Below are positions 53,465-62,518 of a DNA stretch of 64,000 nucleotides, one piece after another; within the stretch, counting starts at the first letter, position 1; each line of letters opens with the position of its first letter. The DNA is from Lysobacter sp. BMK333-48F3. Its GTDB lineage: Bacteria; Pseudomonadota; Gammaproteobacteria; Xanthomonadales; Xanthomonadaceae. The stretch is taken from NCBI RefSeq assembly GCF_019733395.1, contig NZ_JAIHOO010000001.1:1860001-1924000 (forward strand). The letters are read 5' to 3'. The notes below the pieces were generated by a model. It worked only from the letters and a program-made list of their open reading frames with translations, searched no databases and had not been told where the DNA came from. A program made the position numbers and the translations under genes.

Positions 53465-53584
53465 AGAAGGGGAGTAGCTTCCGCTGTCGTATCGTCATTA
53501 CGGGTCCACGACCCCGGTGCGACAGGCGTCCCGGCCCATGGCGGCCAGGATGCGAGCAAGACCTTCGCCGCCAGCGGCGAAGGT
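53465..53584 (+). promoter_or_regulatory. yybP-ykoY (manganese) riboswitch upstream of the TerC-family gene
   Basis: The two conserved halves of the yybP-ykoY class are present: AAGGGGAGTAGC at 53467-53478, and GCCAGGATGCGAGCAAGACC at 53544-53563, separated by a variable hairpin region. They are followed by ACCTTCGCCG-CCAG-CGGCGAAGGT (53561-53584), a perfect 10-bp stem that overlaps the aptamer's end and could be the expression platform. This class binds Mn2+ and often precedes TerC/Alx- or MntP-type genes, as here. Confidence 0.88.
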
Positions 53585-53653
53585 GCGTCCCCGATTTTCC
53601 GGACGACGTTTCGCGGCTGCGGCCGTGCCGTCACTACTTTCCGGGAGAACCAC

Positions 53654-54616
53654 ATGCAAACCATCGGCAGCCCGATGCTCTGGGGCGTCTTTCTCGCCTT
53701 CGTCGTCGCCGCGCTGCTCGTCGATCTGGTGCTGATGCGCCATGGCGGGCCGCACAAAGTCACGTTCAAGGAAGCCGCCTGGTGGAGCGCGGGCTGGATC
53801 GGCCTGGCCTTGGTGTTCAATGCCGGGTTGTGGTGGTACGTCAGCCGGGAGTCCGGCGCTGAAGTAGGCAAGCAGATCGGGCTTGAGTTTCTCACCGGCT
53901 ACTTGGTCGAGAAATCGCTCGCGGTCGACAACATCTTCGTGTTCCTGATGCTGTTCTCCTACTTCGCCGTGCCCGAGGAGCAGCGCCAGCGCGTGCTGGT
54001 GATCGGCATCCTCGCCGCGATCGCGTTGCGCACCGTGCTGATCTTCGCCGGCGCCCTGCTGCTGGCCAAGTTCCATTGGGTGCTGTACGTGTTCGGCGCG
54101 TTCCTGGTGATCACCGGCATCAAGATGCTGATGGCCGCGGGCAAGGCGCCCGACCTGGAACGCAACCCGGTGCTGCGCTGGATGCGCGGCCACCTGCGCC
54201 TGACCGACGACTACCACGGCGACAAGCTGTCGATCCTGCGCGACGGCAAGCGCTGGTTCACCCCGCTGTTCGCGGTGATCATGCTGATCGGCGTCACCGA
54301 CGTGATTTTCGCGGTCGACTCGATTCCGGCGATCTTCGCCATCACCTCCGATCCCTTCATCGTCCTGACCTCGAACGTGTTCGCGGTGCTCGGCCTGCGC
54401 GCGATGTTCTTCCTGCTGCAGGGCATGGCCGACCGCTTCCACCTGCTGCCCTACGGCCTGGCGATCGTGCTGGTCTTCATCGGCGCGAAGATGCTGCTGA
54501 TCGACGTGTACAAGATCCCGATCCTGGTTTCGCTGCTGGGCGTGGCGCTGATCATCGGCAGCTCGGTGGTGGCCAGCCTGGTGCGGCCGCCGAAGCAGTT
54601 GCCGGGCCCGCGCTGA
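53654..54616 (+). CDS. TerC/Alx-family integral membrane protein, probable Mn2+ exporter
   Basis: The 320-residue protein has about nine membrane helices and the TerC signatures FLTGYLVEKSLAVDNIFVFLMLFSYF and LIGVTDVIFAVDSIPAIFAITSDPFIVLTSNVFAVLGLRAMFFLL. Acidic residues in the helices (SLAVDN, FAVDS) fit cation transport. The ATG at 53654, with GGGAGA upstream, follows the riboswitch. E. coli Alx, the model for this arrangement, exports Mn2+ and is induced by Mn2+ or alkaline pH. The riboswitch makes the manganese role here likely. Confidence 0.93.
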   Translation: MQTIGSPMLWGVFLAFVVAALLVDLVLMRHGGPHKVTFKEAAWWSAGWIGLALVFNAGLWWYVSRESGAEVGKQIGLEFLTGYLVEKSLAVDNIFVFLMLFSYFAVPEEQRQRVLVIGILAAIALRTVLIFAGALLLAKFHWVLYVFGAFLVITGIKMLMAAGKAPDLERNPVLRWMRGHLRLTDDYHGDKLSILRDGKRWFTPLFAVIMLIGVTDVIFAVDSIPAIFAITSDPFIVLTSNVFAVLGLRAMFFLLQGMADRFHLLPYGLAIVLVFIGAKMLLIDVYKIPILVSLLGVALIIGSSVVASLVRPPKQLPGPR

Positions 54617-54698
54617 GGCGCGGGCCATGGCAGGTCGCGGCGCCGGCCGGTACATTGGCGCCGCGGCCTCTGGGTTACGGTCGCGCAACCCGGACGCC

Positions 54699-55496
54699 AT
54701 GGCCAAGACCGCGACCAAGCCAACTCCCGCGCGCAGCGTCCTCCAGCCGGCAGGCGGCGAGCGAACCGCGCGCAAGGCCGCGCAGGCCGCGTTCGCCGCG
54801 CAGCCCTTGCCGCAACGGCTGGCGCTGGCGCTCGACGTGTTGCGCGCGGCCGGCAGCGCCCACAACCGCGCCGGCATGGCGCGGTTCGGGATTCCCAGCG
54901 AGCGCGCCTTCGGCGTACCGATGGGGCAGATCCAGGCCCTGGCCAAACGCCTGGGCCGCGATCGAGCGCTCGCCGCGGCGCTGTGGGACAGCGGCTGGCA
55001 CGAGGCGCGACTGCTGGCGGCCTATCTCGACGATCCCGCCGCGCTGACCTCGGCGCAGATGGACCGCCTCGCGCGCGAATTCGACAACTGGGCGCTGTGC
55101 GACACCGTCTGCTCCAAGCTGTTCCAGCCCAGTCCGTTGGCCTGGGGCAAGATCGCGCAATGGGCGCCGCGCCGGGACGAGTTCGTGCGCCGCGCCGCAT
55201 TCGCCCTGCTCGCGGCCAAGGCCGTGCACGACCAGACCGCAGGCGACGAGGCCTTCCTGCACGGACTCGCCCTGGTCGAGGCGCAGGCCGGCGACGCCCG
55301 CAACCTGGTCAAGAAGGCGGTCAACTGGGCGTTGCGCCAGACCGGCAAGCGCAACCCCAGGCTGCGCGACGCGGCGATCGCGGTCGCGACGCGGCTGGCG
55401 CAATCGGCCGACCCCGCGCCGCGCTGGATCGGCAAGGACGCATTGCGCGAACTGCGCAGCGAAGCGGTCGCGCGCCGGGTCGCGGCCAAGGGCTGA
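54699..55496 (+). CDS. DNA alkylation repair protein (AlkD-like HEAT-repeat glycosylase)
   Basis: The 265-residue protein is built of HEAT-like helix pairs and carries family segments NRAGMARFGIPSERAFGVPMGQIQALAKRLGRD, DNWALCDTVCSKLF and FVRRAAFALLAAKAVHDQTAGDEAF. KKAVNWALRQTGKRNPRLRDAAIAVATRLAQS follows. AlkD-like enzymes excise 3- and 7-alkylpurines without base flipping. The Asp and Trp positions typical of the active site fit the DNWALCD segment. The ATG at 54699 is preferred to an earlier GC-rich frame opening. Confidence 0.9.
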   Translation: MAKTATKPTPARSVLQPAGGERTARKAAQAAFAAQPLPQRLALALDVLRAAGSAHNRAGMARFGIPSERAFGVPMGQIQALAKRLGRDRALAAALWDSGWHEARLLAAYLDDPAALTSAQMDRLAREFDNWALCDTVCSKLFQPSPLAWGKIAQWAPRRDEFVRRAAFALLAAKAVHDQTAGDEAFLHGLALVEAQAGDARNLVKKAVNWALRQTGKRNPRLRDAAIAVATRLAQSADPAPRWIGKDALRELRSEAVARRVAAKG

Positions 55497-55643
55497 GGTG
55501 TGGCGCGGCGCGCGGTGCGTCCCTGGCGCAACGGCGTCGGGTTCGGTCAGGTTCGGTGTTCCGCGTCGATTGCGCCGGCTGGCGCGTCCGCTTATCGGCG
55601 CCGCAGGTGGCGCACCCTGGTGTCGGATCCTAGCTGCGGCAGG

Positions 55644-56111
55644 TCAGGATCGGGCCGTCGGATCAAGGCGCTCGCAGTAACGCTTGAGCCCTTGCAAGCG
55701 ATGCCGCACGACCCGGTCGAAGTAGCGCGCGGCCAATGGCTCGACGATCCAGCCCAGCCAGCGCGGCCGCGTACGCAGGCTATAGCGGAAACGAACTTCA
55801 GTGCGGCGCACGTCGATTTCCCGAAAGATCCACGAACCTGCGAATTTTTCCAGAAACCAGGGGCCGTCCAGCATCGCTACGGCGGCGAGAGTCGGCGGCC
55901 TGAGTTGGACGAAGCGAACGCGCATGCGCAGGCCGAACTTGTTGTTCACCAGGGCCTCGCTGCCGATATGCAGTTCAGACGGGTTGTCGTCGACGAACTC
56001 GATCCGCTCGGGAAAGGGGTCCCATTCGTATCGGATGGCATAGTCCTGCGACACTGCGTAGACGCGGTCCAGTGGAGCGAGGATCTCAGCGCGGCGTTCG
56101 ATCAGGGCCAT
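55644..56111 (-). CDS. SRPBCC/START-fold family protein
   Basis: The 155-residue protein has the polyketide-cyclase/dehydrase-type START fold: a beta-strand start (ALIERRAEILAPLDRVYAVSQDYAIRYEWDPFPERIEFVD), a central sheet and a long C-terminal helix (RWLGWIVEPLAARYFDRVVRHRLQGLKRYCERL). Such proteins bind hydrophobic ligands. It is not adjacent to the ArsR gene at 37356, the usual neighbour of many SRPBCC proteins. Ligand and role are unknown. Confidence 0.85.
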   Translation of the reverse strand: MALIERRAEILAPLDRVYAVSQDYAIRYEWDPFPERIEFVDDNPSELHIGSEALVNNKFGLRMRVRFVQLRPPTLAAVAMLDGPWFLEKFAGSWIFREIDVRRTEVRFRYSLRTRPRWLGWIVEPLAARYFDRVVRHRLQGLKRYCERLDPTARS

Positions 56112-56306
56112 GAGGAAACGAGCGAAAACGGAGCGGCTTGGGCGGTGGGCGAGGTCGGCAGGCGCGCAGGTGCGGCGTCCATCCGATTCGTACCTTCATG
56201 CCTGCCTTGTCCTTCTTTGACAATCTGACACAAAGTCGCAGCGGCCGGAGCTGGTGCCGCGTACTGCCCGCGGCTACGCTCGGCGTTCCCTTCCGCCGCG
56301 CCCGCC

Positions 56307-56906
56307 ATGCACGCCAGCCTCGTCGTCGCCCATCCCAGCCCGGCCAGCTTCAGCCATGCCCTCGCCGAGGCGGCCCGCAGCGTGCTGGAAGCCCGCGGCT
56401 ATGCCGTCGACTGGCACGACCTGTATGCGCAAGGATTCGATCCTGTGCAGCGCACCGGCGAGAGCGGCAACACCGCTTCCGACGACGCTCTGGTCGAGCG
56501 GCACTGCGTCGAACTCGCCCGCGCCGATCTGGTCCTGATCTTCCATCCGAACTGGTGGGGCCAGCCGCCGGCGATCCTGAAGGGCTGGATCGATCGCGTG
56601 TTCCGGCTCGACACGGCGTACGGCTATCCGCCCGGCACGTCCTGGGACGGCGTGCCGGTCGGACTGCTGCGCGCGCGCCATGCCTTGATCTTCAATACCT
56701 CCAACACGCCGGCCGAGCGCGAGGCCGCGGTGTTCGGCGATCCGCTGCAGGCGATCTGGGCGCGCTGCGTGTTCGGCCTGTGCGGCGTCGACAGCGTGAT
56801 CCGGCGCATGTACGGCCCGGTCGCGGCCAGCGACGCGGCGCAACGCGAGGCGTGGCGGGCCGAAGTCGAGGCCCTGGTCGCGCAAGCGGCGGCCGGGCCG
56901 GCCTGA
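56307..56906 (+). CDS. NAD(P)H dehydrogenase (quinone)-like flavoprotein
   Basis: The 199-residue protein has a flavodoxin-like fold. The N-terminal FMN/FAD-binding segment is SLVVAHPSPASFSHALAEAARSVLEARGYAVDWHDLY. The family motif LVLIFHPNWWGQPPAILKGWIDRVFRLDTAYGY follows, as in NQO/YwrO/MdaB proteins. It probably carries out two-electron quinone or electrophile reduction. It is a single gene, divergent from the SRPBCC gene. Confidence 0.9.
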   Translation: MHASLVVAHPSPASFSHALAEAARSVLEARGYAVDWHDLYAQGFDPVQRTGESGNTASDDALVERHCVELARADLVLIFHPNWWGQPPAILKGWIDRVFRLDTAYGYPPGTSWDGVPVGLLRARHALIFNTSNTPAEREAAVFGDPLQAIWARCVFGLCGVDSVIRRMYGPVAASDAAQREAWRAEVEALVAQAAAGPA

Positions 56907-56964
56907 GTCGGAGAATCGGCGCCGCCGCGGCGGCGCGGCATCGGCAGCGAAGCCGCGCCCGCGC

Positions 56965-58008
56965 TCAATCGGCCGCGGGCTCGGCGAGCTTGTCGTCCTT
57001 GAACAGCGCCACCTGCGGCTCGCCCTTGGCGTCGATCCAGCCGCGGTACATGCCCTCGGTGTTGAACGGCAGGGCGAAGCGGCCGTCGGCGCCGAGCACG
57101 ATCGCGCCGCCGTTGCCGCCGGCGGCGGGAATGTCGCGGTTGATCACCGCCTCGGCCGCCTCGCGTAGGTCTTGCTTGGCGTAGGCGATGCGGGCGCAGA
57201 TGTCGTGCGCCGCTACGGCGCGGATGTAGTACTCGCCCCAGCCGGTGCCCGATACTGCGCAGCGCGCGTCGGCGTAGGTGCCGGAACCGATGATCGGCGA
57301 GTCGCCGACCCGGCCGTAGCGCTTGTTGGTCATGCCGCCGGTCGAGGTGCCGGCGGCGAGCCGGCCCTGGGCGTCGAGCGCGACCGCGCCGACGGTACCG
57401 AAGTGCTTGGCGGTTTCCACATCGGCATGGGCCTGGCCGGCGTCTTCTTCCTTGAGCGCTTTCTGCAGCTGCTGCCAGCGCTTTTCGGTGCGGAAGTACG
57501 ACGGGTCGACCAGGGTCAGGCCCTGTTCGCGGGCGAAGGCCTCGGCGCCGTCGCCGACCATCATCACGTGCTTGGACTTGTCCATCACCGCGCGCGCCAA
57601 CGCGATCGGGTTCTTGACCCGATGCACGCCGGCGATCGCGCCGGCGCGGCGGCCGCTGCCGTCCATGATCGCCGCGTCGAGTTCGTTCTTGCCGTCGTGG
57701 GTGAACACCGCGCCGCGGCCGGCGTTGAACATCGGCGCGTCCTCGAGCACGGTGATCGCCGCGACCACCGCGTCCAGCGCCGGCTTGCCGGCGGCGAGCT
57801 CGGCCTGGCCGGCGCGCAGCGCCTGGGCCAGGGCGGCGCGCGCGGCGTCTTCGTCGGCGCGGTCCATGCCGGCGCGGATCACTCCGGCGCCGCCGTGGAT
57901 CACCAGCACCGGTCGCACCGGCGCGGGCTCGGCGGCATGGGCCAGGCCCAGCCAGGCGGCCGGAGCCAGCATCAGGGCGAGACAACGGCGGCGGACAGCG
58001 GGCTTCAT
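56965..58008 (-). CDS. Isoaspartyl peptidase / plant-type L-asparaginase (Ntn hydrolase)
   Basis: The 347-residue protein has a Sec signal (LALMLAPAAWLGLAHAAEP), so it is periplasmic or secreted. Family motifs are LVIHGGAGVIRAGM, DAPMFNAGRGAVFTHDG and the autocleavage site HFGTVGAVALD. The catalytic N-terminal Thr of the beta subunit is Thr205. GGMTNKRYGRVGDSPIIGSGTYAD follows. The enzyme cleaves beta-aspartyl dipeptides and may hydrolyse L-asparagine. An exported form suggests a role in peptide turnover outside the cytoplasm. Confidence 0.94.
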   Translation of the reverse strand: MKPAVRRRCLALMLAPAAWLGLAHAAEPAPVRPVLVIHGGAGVIRAGMDRADEDAARAALAQALRAGQAELAAGKPALDAVVAAITVLEDAPMFNAGRGAVFTHDGKNELDAAIMDGSGRRAGAIAGVHRVKNPIALARAVMDKSKHVMMVGDGAEAFAREQGLTLVDPSYFRTEKRWQQLQKALKEEDAGQAHADVETAKHFGTVGAVALDAQGRLAAGTSTGGMTNKRYGRVGDSPIIGSGTYADARCAVSGTGWGEYYIRAVAAHDICARIAYAKQDLREAAEAVINRDIPAAGGNGGAIVLGADGRFALPFNTEGMYRGWIDAKGEPQVALFKDDKLAEPAAD

Positions 58009-58062
58009 CGGCGGCTCCGGACGGCGCGGGCAGGGACGGCCATCATAGGCCGCCGCGCGCGC

Positions 58063-58833
58063 TCAGTCCGCGCCGGTGCGCGCGACCGCGAACACGCGCC
58101 GGAACTCGAACCAGGTGCTGCCGTCGGCGCGCACGGGATAGGCCGCGCGCAGGCGCGGCGCCAGTTCGCCGCGGAAGCGCTGCCAATCGGCTTCCTCCAG
58201 CGCATTGCGGATCGGTCGCAGCGCAGTGCCGCTGATCCATTCCAGCACCGCGTCGGCGCCGCGCAGACGCTGCACGTAGGTGGTTTCCCAGGCGTCGACC
58301 TCGCAACCGGCGTCGGCCAGCAGCTCGGCGTAATCGCGCGGCGCATCGACCGTGCCGTCGCCGCGCAGGGCCAGGCCGTCCAACCGCGCGGCCCAGGCCG
58401 GGCCGGCGGCGACCTCGCGCACCAGCCGGTGCGAGGGCGCGTCGAAGTTGCCCGGCATCTGCACCGCCAGCCAGGCGCCGCGCGGCAGTTCTTTCGCCCA
58501 GCGGCGCAGCAGTTCGCGGTGTTCCGGCACCCATTGCAGCACCGCATTGGACACGACCACGTCGGTATCGGCCTGCGGCCGCCAGTCGCGCACGTCGAGC
58601 CGCTGCGCGGCGACCCCGGCCGCGCGCGCCGCCGCCACCATCTCCGGCGAACTGTCGCTGGCTTCCAGCGCCGCCTGCGGCCAGCGCGCCGCCAAGGCCA
58701 GGGTCAGATTGCCCGGCCCGCAGCCCAGGTCGACCACCCGCCGCGGCCGCTCGGCGCGGATCCGCCCAGTCAGGTCGAAGAACGGCCGCCCGCGCAGGTC
58801 GGCGAAATCGAGGTACTTGTCCGGATCCCACAT
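58063..58833 (-). CDS. tam: Trans-aconitate 2-methyltransferase
   Basis: The 256-residue class I SAM methyltransferase begins MWDPDKYLDFADLRGRPFFDL, the characteristic Tam N-terminus. The SAM motif is VVDLGCGPGNLTLALAARWP, followed by DVVVSNAVLQWVPEHRELLRRW and MPGNFDAPSHRLVREVA. The start at 58833 is set by this N-terminus although the frame runs much further upstream. Tam methylates trans-aconitate, a spontaneous by-product that inhibits aconitase. Confidence 0.93.
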   Translation of the reverse strand: MWDPDKYLDFADLRGRPFFDLTGRIRAERPRRVVDLGCGPGNLTLALAARWPQAALEASDSSPEMVAAARAAGVAAQRLDVRDWRPQADTDVVVSNAVLQWVPEHRELLRRWAKELPRGAWLAVQMPGNFDAPSHRLVREVAAGPAWAARLDGLALRGDGTVDAPRDYAELLADAGCEVDAWETTYVQRLRGADAVLEWISGTALRPIRNALEEADWQRFRGELAPRLRAAYPVRADGSTWFEFRRVFAVARTGAD

Positions 58834-58971
58834 GCGACGGCTCCATCGGCGACTGCTTGGCACTATAGCCAGCCGCCGCCGCGGCGCTGTGCCGATGCGG
58901 CCGCCTGGTACGGCGGCCGTTGTCGCGCGCGCTTCGCGTTCCTGCTTACGGACCAGGCAGGAGTACGCCCG

Positions 58972-59619
58972 ATGGAACGGGTCGCAGCGCAATCGCAAGC
59001 AAGCACCGATGCGGTAGACCGAGCATGGAGCCCGGTCGCGGACACGCTGCGGACGGATCCGGCGCCGCCCGCGATCGCGCACTGGCTGCAACGCTGGAAC
59101 GCCGGCGACCGCGATGCGCTGGAGGCCCTGTTGCCGCATATCTACGCCGACCTGCGCGCCATGGCCCGCCGCGAACTGAGCGGCCATCGCGGCCACGACA
59201 CCTTGCAGGCGACCGCGTTGGTCCACGACCTGCTGCTGCGCCTGCTCGACGCCGAACAGACGCCGCAGTTCAGCGACCGTCGGCATCTGTTCAATGCCGC
59301 GGCGCGGATCATGCGCCAGCTGTTGGTCGATCGCGCGCGGCGTGCGGCCTGCGACAAGCACGGCGGCGGCTGGCGGCGCGACGAGTTCGTCTGCGCGTTG
59401 GATCTGCCGATGCCGCAGGACACCGGCCTGCCGGACCTGGACGAAGCCTTGCAAGCGCTGGAGCGGCTGGAACCGCGGCTGGCGCAAGTGGTGGAACTGC
59501 GGTGTTTCGCCGGGCTGACCGTGGCCGAGGTTGCGCGCCTGCTCGAGCTGGAAGAGCGCACGGTGTACCGCGATTGGGCGGCGGCCCGGGCCTGGCTGCG
59601 CGATCGCCTGGCCGACTGA
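58972..59619 (+). CDS. ECF sigma factor paired with a Ser/Thr kinase (ECF43-like)
   Basis: The 215-residue protein has sigma region 2 (DALEALLPHIYADLRAMARRELSGHRGHDTLQATALVHDLLLRLL ... NAAARIMRQLLVDRARRAACDKHGG). Region 4 follows (LEPRLAQVVELRCFAGLTVAEVARLLELEERTVYRDWAAARAWLRDRL). The LQATALVH segment is typical of the group whose members are activated by phosphorylation of a Thr in region 2 by a linked kinase (ECF43 type). GGCAGGAG precedes the start. A kinase gene follows 80 bp downstream. Confidence 0.9.
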   Translation: MERVAAQSQASTDAVDRAWSPVADTLRTDPAPPAIAHWLQRWNAGDRDALEALLPHIYADLRAMARRELSGHRGHDTLQATALVHDLLLRLLDAEQTPQFSDRRHLFNAAARIMRQLLVDRARRAACDKHGGGWRRDEFVCALDLPMPQDTGLPDLDEALQALERLEPRLAQVVELRCFAGLTVAEVARLLELEERTVYRDWAAARAWLRDRLAD

Positions 59620-59699
59620 GCGGCCCGGGCTTGGCCGGTCGCGACGCGGCAGCGCGTTGCCTGCGGCACGTCCCCGATTCGCGCACTGCGTCCGCTCTC

Positions 59700-62297
59700 A
59701 TGTCCGCCGCTTCCGACGATTTCGAACGCCAGGCCCTGCGGGGGCTGCGCGTCTTGCTCGACACCGACCCGGCCCGGCGCGCCGCGGGGATCGAGGCCAT
59801 CGCCGATCCGGTCTTGCGCGCCCGGGTCGCGGCGTTGTTGGCGCAGGCCGAGACGCGCGCGGCCGCTGCGCGCGGCGGTCCGGTCGAGGCGGAGCTGGAT
59901 CCGCTCGGGCCTGGGCACCGGCTCGGCCCGTATCGGTTGCTGGAGCGGATCGGCCGCGGCGGCATGGGCGAGGTGTTCCGGGCCAAGCGTTGCGACGGGG
60001 CGTTCGAGCGCGAAGTCGCGTTGAAGTGCATCTGGGGCGGCCTGGCGCCCTTGGCCGAACGCTTCCAGCGCGAGCGCGAGCTGTTGGCGCAACTGCAGCA
60101 TCCGGGCATCGCGCAGTTGTACGACGGCGGGATCGCCGCCGACGGACGACCGTGGTTCGCGATGGAGTTGGTGCGCGGCGAGCCGATCACCGATTGGTGC
60201 GATGCGCGCGAGACCGCGCTGGAGCAACGGATCGAATTGCTGATCCAGGTCTGCGCCGCAGTCGATGCCGCGCACCGCGCATTGATCGTGCACCGCGACC
60301 TGAAGCCGGCCAACGTGCTGGTCGACGAGGCCGGTCGGGTCAAGTTGCTCGACTTCGGCATCGCCAAGCAGCTGCTGCCGGGCGAGGCGGAGCAGGCGCC
60401 GACCTTGGCGATGACCCCGGCCTGGGCCGCGCCCGAGCAGCGCGACGGGCGCCCGATCACCACCGCCACCGACGTCTACCAACTGGGCCGCTTGCTGCGC
60501 GCGTTGCTGATCGGCGTGCCGGCGGCGACTGCGGCCGATGCGCCGCGGCTGGCCGCGGCGTTCCGCGCGCTGCGCCAGCGCGACCCGCAGGCGGCGGCGA
60601 CCCTGGCCGCAGCGCGGGCGACCACGCCGGCGCGCTTGCAGGCGCGCCTGCGCGGCGACCTGGACTGCATCGTCGCCCGCGCCTGCCTGGAGGAGCCGGC
60701 GCAACGCTATCGCAGCGCCGCCGCGTTGGCCGACGACCTGCGGCGTTGGCTCGCGCATCGGCCGGTGACGGCGCGCGGCGAGGATCGCGTTTACCGCCTG
60801 CGTCGGCTGTTGCGACGGCACTGGCCGGCGTTCGCGGCCAGCGCGGCCGGCGTGGCCCTGGCCGTGGCCGGCGGCGTCTATCACCTGCAGCGGCTGGATC
60901 GCGAACTGGCCCAGACCCGCGCTGCCCGCGACGCCGCGGCGACGGCGCAGCGGCGCGCCGAGGATCAGCGCGAGCGCGCCGAGGCTACCGCCGAGTACTT
61001 CGTCGACCTGTTCAAGCAGGCGCGGCCGCGCCAGACCGACGGCGGCGAGGTCTCGGCGCGCGAGTTGTTGTCGGGCAGCCTGGACCAGTTGCTCGGCGAT
61101 CGCGAGCGCGACCCGCGCGTGCGCGCTTCGTTGCTGGCCGCCAATGGGCGCGCCTGGTCGTATCTCGGACGCATGGAAGAGGCCGACCGCGCCGCGGCCG
61201 CGGCGATCGGCCTGATGCAGTCCGATCCGGGCGCGGACGCGGAGACGCTGGTCAAGACCCGCATGCGCCGGATCGGCTACCTGCACCATCTGCACCGCTC
61301 CGACCAGGCCCGCCAGGAACTGGACGCGGCCCTGGCGCTGGCCGGCGCGCGGCCCTTGCGCGATCCGGACCTGCGCACCCAGTTGCAACTGTGGCGCGCC
61401 AACCTGGCCAGCGAGCGCGACGACGCGCCGATCGCGCGCGATGCCTACGGGCAGGTGCTGAAATTGACCGAAGCGGCGCTGCAGCGCCCGGCCGCGTGCC
61501 GCCTGCATTACGGCGCGCTCGGCAACCTGGCCATGCTCGATATCGACCAGCACCGTCCCGCCGACGCCGAACGGCGCCTGCGCCGGGCGCTGGAGATGAT
61601 CGGCCCCTGCGGCATCCGCGACCGCGCCGATGGCCTGATTCTGCGCCGGGTGCTGAGCGTGGCCCTGATCGATCAGGCGCGCCTGGCCGAGGCGCGCACG
61701 CTCGCCGATGAGGTGGCGAGGCAGTCGCGCGCGCACTTCGGCGCGGACGACAGCTTTCTGCGCCATGCGCTGTACGTGCAAGCCTTGGTCGAACTGGCCG
61801 ACGGCCGGCCGCAGGCGGCGCTGGCGGGCTTGCCCGAGGTGATCCGCGGCGACGCCGCGCACTTGCCGGCGCAGGCGCCGGCGCGTCGCGATGCGCAGGG
61901 CTTGCGGGCGCTGGCCTGGATCGCGCGGGCGGATGCCGGCGAGCACGATGTCGGCGAGCGCGATGTCGGCGCCGCCGCGATACCCGGCGCCATGTCCGGC
62001 CCGGCTGCCGCCGCGGACCTGGCCGCTGCGGTGCGCGCCTTGTCGGCCGTCGCCACCGACGCGCCGGGCGCGAAGTCCGATCCGGCCACGCGCTTCCATG
62101 CCCTGGCGCTGGCGTATGCGCAGTGCCGTCGCGAACCGAATGCGAGCCATCGTGCCGCCTTCGCCGCCGCCCGTACCGCGGTCGGCGAGTTGCGCCCCTG
62201 GCGGGCGCGTCTGAGTCGCGATTGGTCCCGTCGTTGCGGTACCGCGGGGGTAGGAGCGGCGCCAGCCGCGACCGCGTTACGGCCGATCGCGCGGTAA
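59700..62297 (+). CDS. Membrane-anchored Ser/Thr protein kinase with TPR-like sensor half
   Basis: The 865-residue protein has a kinase domain at about residues 78-365: GRGGMGEVF glycine loop, Lys109 in VALKCIW, catalytic HRDLKPAN (Asp200), DFGIAK (218-220) and AAPEQRDG. A single membrane helix (about 374-394, WPAFAASAAGVALAVAGGVY) is followed by a coiled coil and TPR-like helical repeats (GRMEEADRAAAAAIGLM; HRSDQARQELDAALAL; HRPADAERRLRRALEMI). The kinase side is cytoplasmic and the repeat half periplasmic. It probably phosphorylates the ECF factor encoded upstream. The last ~12 residues and the stop are encoded in a REP sequence. Confidence 0.92.
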   Translation: MSAASDDFERQALRGLRVLLDTDPARRAAGIEAIADPVLRARVAALLAQAETRAAAARGGPVEAELDPLGPGHRLGPYRLLERIGRGGMGEVFRAKRCDGAFEREVALKCIWGGLAPLAERFQRERELLAQLQHPGIAQLYDGGIAADGRPWFAMELVRGEPITDWCDARETALEQRIELLIQVCAAVDAAHRALIVHRDLKPANVLVDEAGRVKLLDFGIAKQLLPGEAEQAPTLAMTPAWAAPEQRDGRPITTATDVYQLGRLLRALLIGVPAATAADAPRLAAAFRALRQRDPQAAATLAAARATTPARLQARLRGDLDCIVARACLEEPAQRYRSAAALADDLRRWLAHRPVTARGEDRVYRLRRLLRRHWPAFAASAAGVALAVAGGVYHLQRLDRELAQTRAARDAAATAQRRAEDQRERAEATAEYFVDLFKQARPRQTDGGEVSARELLSGSLDQLLGDRERDPRVRASLLAANGRAWSYLGRMEEADRAAAAAIGLMQSDPGADAETLVKTRMRRIGYLHHLHRSDQARQELDAALALAGARPLRDPDLRTQLQLWRANLASERDDAPIARDAYGQVLKLTEAALQRPAACRLHYGALGNLAMLDIDQHRPADAERRLRRALEMIGPCGIRDRADGLILRRVLSVALIDQARLAEARTLADEVARQSRAHFGADDSFLRHALYVQALVELADGRPQAALAGLPEVIRGDAAHLPAQAPARRDAQGLRALAWIARADAGEHDVGERDVGAAAIPGAMSGPAAAADLAAAVRALSAVATDAPGAKSDPATRFHALALAYAQCRREPNASHRAAFAAARTAVGELRPWRARLSRDWSRRCGTAGVGAAPAATALRPIAR

Positions 62298-62400
62298 CAC
62301 CGATGGCTGATGACCTCGTCGGCTCCATGCAATGGCGCCGCGGCGGATGCATCGCGGTCGCGGCTGGTGACCGAAGGAAATCCCCGTGGGACGCCACTCC
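62249..62400. repeat. REP sequence at the kinase 3' end plus inverted, module-split REP
   Basis: A forward REP variant (GTAGGAGCGGCGCCAGCCGC...) begins at 62250 inside the end of the kinase frame. An inverted REP at about 62355-62400 contains the insertion module in reverse (62364-62391). The remainder of 62298-62518 shows no gene. Confidence 0.85.
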
Positions 62401-62518
62401 TACCCTTTGAGGCGCAGAGAGCGGCTTTGCGACCGTCATGTCAGGTTCTGCCGCCTGCGCTCGTACCCCTCGATACCGCGGCCGGATGCCGCGGTCATCC
62501 ATACGAGGAGTCACGATC

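Noticed and set aside
58833..59487. Long N-terminal extension of the trans-aconitate methyltransferase
   Set aside because: The family N-terminus MWDPDKYL begins at 58833, and the upstream frame overlaps the sigma-factor gene on the other strand with low-complexity sequence.
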